A DNA stretch of 22,873 bases, taken from a virus. Numbering within the stretch: the stretch's first letter is position 1; every line of letters begins with the position of its first letter. The stretch is from IMG/VR virus record IMGVR_UViG_3300044237_003362, positions 1 through 22,873 of that record, one strand, 5' to 3'. The notes beneath the pieces were generated by a model. It had not been told where the DNA came from. It worked only from the letters and a program-made list of their open reading frames with translations, and ran no database searches. Shown here in pieces: positions 14,780 to 20,161 of the stretch. The position numbers were made by a program, and so were the translations under genes.

Positions 14780-15526
14780 ATGGAACAAAAACATCAATTT
14801 CCGGCTGAAGAAGTCACATTACCCTCAAAAGGTTTACTTTATCCACAAGATTCATCATTAAAAGATGGTATTTTAGAAATGAAGTATATGACCGCAAGAG
14901 AAGAAGACATCTTAACTAATCAAAACTTAATAGCTAATGGTACAGTAATTGATAAATTATTACAATCATTAATTATCTCTAAAATCAATTATAATGAATT
15001 ATTAATAGGAGATAAAGATGCTCTTATGGTAGCTGCTAGAGTTTTAGGTTATGGAGCAGATTATTCTTTTACTTACAGAGGAAAAGAAATTACTGTAGAT
15101 TTAACTAAAATAAAAGATAAACCTTTATCTGCTAAACCAATTGAAGAAGGTAAAAATGAATTTGAATTTACTTTACCTACTTCAAAAACTAAATTAACTT
15201 TTAAGTTATTAACTCATGGAGATGATAATGCTATAAAAAAGGAATTAGAAGGTTTAAAAAAAGTAGATAAAAATATTACTAGAGATTTATCAACTAGGTT
15301 AAAATATATGATTTTATCTGTAGATGGTAATTATGAAAAATCAGTAATTAGAAATTTTGTTGATAATAAATTTTTAGCTCGTGAAGCAAGAGAATTTAGA
15401 AAATATGTTGCACAAATCCAACCTAGCGTAGACTTATCTTTTGACTATGAAGATAACGAGGGGAATACTACAAAAGTAGAAATTCCTGTTGGGCTTGACT
15501 TTTTTTGGCCTGACGCCACAATATAG
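14780..15526 (+). CDS. gp26: gp26-like tail assembly / baseplate hub protein
   Basis: A 248-aa protein counted from the ATG at 14780; the frame extends to a TTG at 14717, but that lies in the terminator. It resembles the gp26 family of T4-like phages: VTLPSKGLLYPQDSS near the N-terminus, then the hallmark MKYMTAREEDILTNQNLIAN with VIDKLLQSLI (residues about 34-65), and a C-terminal FFWPDATI. T4 gp26 is a hub-assembly protein of 208 aa. The middle is alpha/beta with KLTFKLLTHGDDNAIKKELE. It lies right before the tape measure, the position of tail-assembly chaperones in other phages. Its last bases overlap a +1-frame ORF (to 15761), so a longer frameshifted form is possible. Confidence 0.8.
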   Translation: MEQKHQFPAEEVTLPSKGLLYPQDSSLKDGILEMKYMTAREEDILTNQNLIANGTVIDKLLQSLIISKINYNELLIGDKDALMVAARVLGYGADYSFTYRGKEITVDLTKIKDKPLSAKPIEEGKNEFEFTLPTSKTKLTFKLLTHGDDNAIKKELEGLKKVDKNITRDLSTRLKYMILSVDGNYEKSVIRNFVDNKFLAREAREFRKYVAQIQPSVDLSFDYEDNEGNTTKVEIPVGLDFFWPDATI

Positions 15527-15761
15527 GAAACTATTATTTGACCAAATACATTTTCTAGTGTTCCATGGTGGTGGTGGATTTCAACATTCAGAAGTTTATA
15601 ATATGCCTATTTGGTTAAGAAGATTCCACATTCAGTCTATTAGTGAATATAATAAAGACCAGAATGAAAAAATTGAAAAGGTTAAAAAAGGTAACCAATC
15701 TCCTAAAACTCCTTTGGGACCAAATGTAAATCCCTCATCAACATACAATTTTAAAAAGTAA
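15480..15761 (+). CDS. Overlapping +1-frame ORF, probable frameshift extension of the gp26-like protein
   Basis: The frame is open from 15480, right after an in-frame TAG at 15477-15479, to TAA at 15761. There is no ATG until about 15603, well after a coherent domain has begun (YRKLLFDQIHFLVFHGGGGF followed by HSEVYNMPIWLRRFHIQSIS), so a normal ATG start would lose that part. The only start-type codons earlier are CTG (15486) and TTG (15489) within the gp26-like gene. The product is aromatic and basic, with a helical charged C-terminus (YNKDQNEKIEKVKKGNQ). It ends 55 bases before the tape measure. I infer it is made as a fusion by +1 (or -2) frameshift; initiation at TTG, or an assembly error in the T7 tract, are the alternatives. 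Confidence 0.65.
   Translation, partial: KFLLGLTFFGLTPQYRKLLFDQIHFLVFHGGGGFQHSEVYNMPIWLRRFHIQSISEYNKDQNEKIEKVKKGNQSPKTPLGPNVNPSSTYNFKK
15500..15526 (+). promoter_or_regulatory. Candidate programmed frameshift region
   Basis: The overlap of the two frames holds a T7 tract (15500-15506) read TTT TTT TGG in the first frame, and ATA TAG G at its end. A +1 slip on the T run gives FFGLTPQYRKLLF. A +1 slip at the stop gives FFWPDATIRKLLF and keeps the FFWPD motif. I cannot tell which is used. No strong downstream hairpin is evident. Confidence 0.45.
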
Positions 15762-15789
15762 AGGTATCTACGATACCTTTCTTTTTTTT
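15760..15789 (+). terminator. Rho-independent terminator before the tape measure
   Basis: The 9-bp stem AAAGGTATC / GATACCTTT with a TAC loop is followed by C and eight T. It overlaps the last bases of the preceding stop codon and separates the chaperone-like genes from the tape measure transcript. Confidence 0.88.
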
Positions 15790-15799
15790 ATATTTATAC
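15790..15799 (+). promoter_or_regulatory. Putative late promoter element before the tape measure
   Basis: ATATTTATAC, one mismatch to consensus, starts at the end of the terminator T run and lies 17 bases before the tape measure ATG. This is a third case of a terminator followed directly by this element. Confidence 0.5.
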
Positions 15800-15816
15800 A
15801 TGTATAATACTATAAT

Positions 15817-17841
15817 ATGGCTACTAACGACGAAATCGAAAAAGGTAATAAGCTCCTACGGGATCAAGCAGAAAACGTTGAATTTATAAAAGACGCTTTT
15901 AGGTCCCTTTCTGCTGTAGTTTCTTCTGCTATAGAAGATGCTGTAGACCAAATGCAAGGACTAGACGATATAGGAGCTAGAATAGCTAAATCATCAGAAA
16001 GAGAATTAGTTGGAAGCTTTAAAAAATTAGGAAATCAGCTAGAAAAAAATGTAACTATACAAGCTAAAATTCTTAGAGGCCAAAATGCTAGTAAAGATAT
16101 TGAAAATCAAAGAATCAATATACAATCTAGATTAGAACAAACATCTGCAAAAATACGAAATAATACAGCTTTAACTGCCTTTGAACAAGAAAAATTAGTA
16201 GCTGAAGCTAAGGAACAAGCAGAATTTGGTTTTGATGCTTTAGATGCTCTTGAAAAACAAAATAAGGCACAAATAAAATCTATATCATTATTTAAAATAA
16301 CGGGTGGTGTTTTATCTAATATAGCTAATAAATTAGATAAATCTGGTGCTTTAGGAGAATTATTAAAAGGAGATTTTGGCCAAATTACAGCAGAACGAAT
16401 AGGTGAAGCAGGAGTTATTAGTGCTGTAGATATATTAACAACTGGGTTAATTGATGTAAGTAACCAAACAACTCAATTTCAAAGAGATTTAGGATTATCA
16501 GCAGATAAAGCAAACCAATTAAGAGATAGATTAGGAGATATAGCTTTACTTTCAGGTGAAACAGTTTTAAATACTACTACAGTAGTAAATGCATTTGAAG
16601 CTCTTAACTCATTAGGAACAGCTAATGTAGCTTTTAATGATGAATTATTAAAACAAGTTGGTTTATTAGAAACTCAACTTGGAATGTCAGCTGATCAACA
16701 AGCAAGATTTGGTTTTGAATCTTTAAAATCTGGAAAATCAGTAAACGATATATTTGATGATTCTATAGCTACTATAGGTGCTGTAGGAAAAGTAACAGGC
16801 CTTGAATTAAATAGATTAAAAGTTGTACAAGAAGCAGCAAGTGTAACAGGTGAAATCAGAGCCCAATTAGGATTTAGTATTGAAAATATATCTGAAGCTA
16901 TAGCAATGACTAAATCTTTTGGTATGACTCTTGCAGATGTATCAGGTGTTGCTAATAATTTATTAGATTTTCAATCTTCTATTGCCGCTGAATTAGAAGC
17001 TGAATTATTTACGGGAAAACAATTAAACTTAGAAAGAGCTAGATATTTTGCTTTAACAGGTGACTTAGGAAAATTAAGCGAAGAAATAAAAAATAATGTA
17101 GTAGATGAATATGAGTTTGCTCAAATGAATACTCTTGAAAGAAGAAAATATGCTAATGCATTAGGAATGAGCGTTGATCAATTATCTGACATGATATTTG
17201 ATATGAAAACTTTAGAAAGACTAGAACAAGAAGCACTTGATAGGGGTGATAAAGATTTAGCTCAAAATTTAAGAGCTCTTTCTTTACAACAAGAATTTGC
17301 TTTATTAGTTGAAAAAATTCAACAATCACTTGTAGCATTAGCTGATGGTCCTATAGGAACCTTAGCAAAAATGCTTGTAAATTTAATGGATTCTACTACA
17401 ACTGTTTTTACTACTTTTGGTTTAATAGCAGGAATTCAAGTAGGAGGATTAATAGCTCAATTTGTAAAAATGATAAAAATTATGAGATCAGCTGCTATAG
17501 CAGGGGGTGTAGCACAAGCTTTTTTTAATCCTGCAGGTATTGTTTTAAGTATAGCTGCAGCAGCTGCAGCAGCAGGATTTATATCTTCAATGATAAAACC
17601 ACCAGCAGAAGATGCAATGGTAGAAAATGCAATTATCACAAAGAAAGCAAGAGGTGCTATGGAATTAACACCTTTCTCTTCAGCGGACCAAGTTGCAATA
17701 GGAACTAATTTATTTGGTGGTGGAGGTGGAGAATCTCAACAACCAATAATAAACATATCTGGTGTAAAATTAACAACAGACAAATTTGTGGATAGAGCTG
17801 TGTTTTCTAGTGGATTAGATGAACAAACAGCTTATTCTTAA
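15817..17841 (+). CDS. Tail tape measure protein
   Basis: A 674-aa protein that fills the tail tube and sets its length. The first ~160 residues are charged and helical (coiled-coil type). A long, mostly helical middle follows. Residues about 525-593 hold strongly hydrophobic stretches (FTTFGLIAGIQVGGLIAQFV and FNPAGIVLSIAAAAAAAGFI), as expected for the membrane-active part of a tape measure. A glycine run (GGGGGE) lies near residue 635, followed by a short polar C-terminus. At about 1.5 angstrom per helical residue the length suggests a tail near 100 nm, similar to T4, whose gp29 is 590 aa. Position after the gp26-like gene and before baseplate genes agrees. Sequence similarity to gp29 itself was not recognised. 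Confidence 0.83.
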   Translation: MATNDEIEKGNKLLRDQAENVEFIKDAFRSLSAVVSSAIEDAVDQMQGLDDIGARIAKSSERELVGSFKKLGNQLEKNVTIQAKILRGQNASKDIENQRINIQSRLEQTSAKIRNNTALTAFEQEKLVAEAKEQAEFGFDALDALEKQNKAQIKSISLFKITGGVLSNIANKLDKSGALGELLKGDFGQITAERIGEAGVISAVDILTTGLIDVSNQTTQFQRDLGLSADKANQLRDRLGDIALLSGETVLNTTTVVNAFEALNSLGTANVAFNDELLKQVGLLETQLGMSADQQARFGFESLKSGKSVNDIFDDSIATIGAVGKVTGLELNRLKVVQEAASVTGEIRAQLGFSIENISEAIAMTKSFGMTLADVSGVANNLLDFQSSIAAELEAELFTGKQLNLERARYFALTGDLGKLSEEIKNNVVDEYEFAQMNTLERRKYANALGMSVDQLSDMIFDMKTLERLEQEALDRGDKDLAQNLRALSLQQEFALLVEKIQQSLVALADGPIGTLAKMLVNLMDSTTTVFTTFGLIAGIQVGGLIAQFVKMIKIMRSAAIAGGVAQAFFNPAGIVLSIAAAAAAAGFISSMIKPPAEDAMVENAIITKKARGAMELTPFSSADQVAIGTNLFGGGGGESQQPIINISGVKLTTDKFVDRAVFSSGLDEQTAYS

Positions 17842-17842
17842 T

Positions 17843-17852
17843 ATATTTATAA
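17843..17852 (+). promoter_or_regulatory. Putative late promoter element
   Basis: An exact ATATTTATAA copy beginning one base after the tape measure stop and 22 bases before the ATG at 17875. It probably serves the run of baseplate genes to the end of the window, which have no further clear copy. Confidence 0.52.
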
Positions 17853-17874
17853 TAAACATTAAAAACATAATATT

Positions 17875-18294
17875 ATGGCACACAGTAATTTATTAGATTT
17901 AAAATCAAACTTAGATAATAGAAATTCATTTGGTGGATCTTCAATGACTGCTATACCTCATTTAGAAAATAATTCTATTGATGGACCAGCAGTAAATGCC
18001 GCTTCTGAAACAGATGGAGGAGTAGGAGATACTATTGAACAACAATTTTTTCATGGTAAAGCAAATCCAGGAATGTTAGATGGTAAAAAAATAGGAGCAT
18101 TAGATTTGCATGTTCAATTACTAAACGACACTTATGAATATGATAGAGCAGGATTTGCGGGATCTTCAGGACCAGCACCTGGAGGTGTAGTAAATAAATT
18201 TGCAGATTTAAATTTAGATATTAATGCTAATGGTGAACAAGCAAGTCCTGAAAGATATATTGATAAAATGAACGCCTCTGGTTTATTACCATAA
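17875..18294 (+). CDS. Hypothetical small virion-type protein after the tape measure
   Basis: A 139-aa protein not recognised. It is acidic to neutral, glycine/asparagine-rich and low in long hydrophobic runs (LLDLKSNLDNRNSFGGSSMT, IGALDLHVQLLNDTYEYDRA, PAPGGVVNKFADLNLDINAN), which suggests an extended or partly disordered structural protein. No signal peptide, membrane span or catalytic motif is visible. It starts behind its own promoter-like element and lies 13 bases before the tube-junction gene, so it probably acts at the baseplate end of the tail. The function is unknown. Confidence 0.75.
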   Translation: MAHSNLLDLKSNLDNRNSFGGSSMTAIPHLENNSIDGPAVNAASETDGGVGDTIEQQFFHGKANPGMLDGKKIGALDLHVQLLNDTYEYDRAGFAGSSGPAPGGVVNKFADLNLDINANGEQASPERYIDKMNASGLLP

Positions 18295-18307
18295 TTTTTT
18301 ATAAACT

Positions 18308-19846
18308 ATGGCTTTAAATTCACTACTTAATTTACTTGGTGGAGATAGTATAATCCTTGGTGGGGATACAACAACTCAAAAAACTAATAATTTATATGCA
18401 ATAGGAGAAGGCTCTAAAGCACTTGACTATGGCGTAGCAGGACAGTCTGTAGTAGTAAATGAAGCAACTATTTTTAATATATCTCAACCAAGTTCAGGCC
18501 CTCTTTTAGGTAAACGAGTAGAATTTAATGGTTTTAATACAGAAAATATAAATCCTAGGGATTTAAAAACTACAGCTAACCCTACATTTTTATATCCTGA
18601 AGGATCTGAAGGTTATACTAGAGGAACACAAATAGATAATTTCGTAAGAGGAGGAGCTAAATATGCTAGAGAAGCAAGACAAATAGATACTAGAAGAATA
18701 ACTACATTTTTAGCTTCCTCTAATGGTAAACAATTTATAGCAAAACAAGTAGCTTTACAATTATTAAATCCACGAGAAGAAACTAATTTATTTAATGGTG
18801 GTTTAAGTTTATTAGCATCAGTTGGTTCTTCAGGGGTAGTTAATTTTAGAAGACATGGATTAATACCTACTCCTGCTAATTCTACATTAGCTCAAGGTTT
18901 AGGATTACCTAGTACAATTAGTTTAGGAGGAGTAGGTGAAGCTATAGGAATAGAAAGTATAGGATTAGGAGGAGACTATGTTAGTGTAACTCCTTTTAAT
19001 AGAGTTCAAAATTTTAACACAGGAGATCCAGGAAAACCATCAACACAAAATTTATTACAAAAAATTATAGATCTTGATAAACCTAAAGACCCTAGAATAT
19101 ATCAAGCGGGTACTATGAATGAAGATCTAGAATCTAATATAGATAAAGTAGATAAACTAAATGCTTTAGATGTAATTGAAGGAATTGATAGTGTTCCCCG
19201 ACCTACAGTATTTAAAGGGAAATTTGACCAAAATGGGGATAAAATTTTTGAAGAGTTAAAAGAATCAGATTTAAAAGATATGATAAATTTTAGATTTGAA
19301 ATATATAACTATAAAAACTCAAATACAGATCTAATAGCATTTAGAGCCTTTATAGATGGTTATTCTGATAGATATAGTGCTAATCATAATACAGTAAAAT
19401 ATAATGGTAGAGGTGAAGAATTTTACACATATAATAGTTTTAATAGAGATATAAGTGTAGATTTTAAAATAGCAGCCCAATCAAGACATGAAATGCAACC
19501 CCTTTATAGAAAATTAAATTACTTAATAGCACAAACAGCCCCTAGTTATAATGAATTTAGTGGTAGGATACAAACACCCTATTTATTACTAACTATGGGA
19601 GATTATTTTAAAAGAGTACCTGGAGTTGTAAAAGGAGTAAATATCGGGTGGCAAAAAGATTATACGTGGGAAATAGCTTTAGATAAAACAGATTCAAATA
19701 GTATAGATGAACCTAAAGATAAATTTATGTTAGTATTACCTCATGTCTTAGATGTAAGTGTTAGTTTCCAACCAATTCATGGATTTACACCAAATAATAA
19801 CATAAATACACCTTTTATTGGTATAGAAGAATATTTAACTACTTAA
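18308..19846 (+). CDS. Baseplate tail-tube junction protein, gp48/gp54-like
   Basis: A 512-aa protein. The last third (about residues 338-500) has the tube-type fold pattern: FRAFIDGYSDRYSANHNTVK, a F-Y-T-Y-N aromatic strand, RDISVDFKIAAQSRHEMQPL and YRKLNYLIAQTAPSY, then PYLLLTMGDYFKRVPGVVKG and VLDVSVSFQPIHGF. That layout (strand, R-E/H helix, L-x-x-L-x-x-x-A-P-x-Y, then LLTMGDY) is what I associate with gp48/gp54-type proteins that initiate the tube on the baseplate. The first ~330 residues are low in recognisable motifs, with a glycine-rich start (LLNLLGGDSIILGGD). Whether it corresponds to gp48, gp54 or a merged role cannot be decided here. It is followed one base later by the gp53-like gene. 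Confidence 0.65.
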   Translation: MALNSLLNLLGGDSIILGGDTTTQKTNNLYAIGEGSKALDYGVAGQSVVVNEATIFNISQPSSGPLLGKRVEFNGFNTENINPRDLKTTANPTFLYPEGSEGYTRGTQIDNFVRGGAKYAREARQIDTRRITTFLASSNGKQFIAKQVALQLLNPREETNLFNGGLSLLASVGSSGVVNFRRHGLIPTPANSTLAQGLGLPSTISLGGVGEAIGIESIGLGGDYVSVTPFNRVQNFNTGDPGKPSTQNLLQKIIDLDKPKDPRIYQAGTMNEDLESNIDKVDKLNALDVIEGIDSVPRPTVFKGKFDQNGDKIFEELKESDLKDMINFRFEIYNYKNSNTDLIAFRAFIDGYSDRYSANHNTVKYNGRGEEFYTYNSFNRDISVDFKIAAQSRHEMQPLYRKLNYLIAQTAPSYNEFSGRIQTPYLLLTMGDYFKRVPGVVKGVNIGWQKDYTWEIALDKTDSNSIDEPKDKFMLVLPHVLDVSVSFQPIHGFTPNNNINTPFIGIEEYLTT

Positions 19847-19847
19847 A

Positions 19848-20159
19848 ATGAAAAATAGAATAGAAAATATTTCTTTAGAAAGAAAAAATAAAAAAAGATA
19901 TTATAGAGGTATCAAATATCCTAATATACCTCTATCTATAGATGATTTATATGTAACAACAACTGCAGGCGATAGACTTGACTTATTAGCAAATCAATTT
20001 TATAATGATAGAGGATTATGGTGGGTTATAGCTACAGCTAATAGAGACATAGTAAGAAAAGATAGTTATGGGTTAAAACCAGGATTAGAAATTAGGATCC
20101 CATCTAATGTTCAAAGAATATTAGAAGACTATAAAAATTTAAATGATAAAAGTTATTAA
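19848..20159 (+). CDS. gp53: Baseplate wedge protein gp53-like (LysM-like)
   Basis: A 103-aa protein. After a basic N-terminus (ERKNKKRYYRGIKYPNIPLS) it has a LysM-type core at about residues 36-85: TTAGDRLDLLANQFYNDRGL, then WWVIATANRD, and GLKPGLEIRIP. This D-x-L-D-x-L-A ... Y-x-x-x-x-x-W-W-x-I-x-x-A-N ... G-x-x-I-x-I-P layout is shared by gp53-type wedge proteins and tail X-type proteins that hold baseplate parts together; here it is unlikely to bind peptidoglycan as a cell-wall LysM would. Shorter than T4 gp53 (196 aa), as is common in marine relatives. It sits one base after the junction gene and two bases before the next ATG. Confidence 0.75.
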   Translation: MKNRIENISLERKNKKRYYRGIKYPNIPLSIDDLYVTTTAGDRLDLLANQFYNDRGLWWVIATANRDIVRKDSYGLKPGLEIRIPSNVQRILEDYKNLNDKSY

Positions 20160-20161
20160 TA

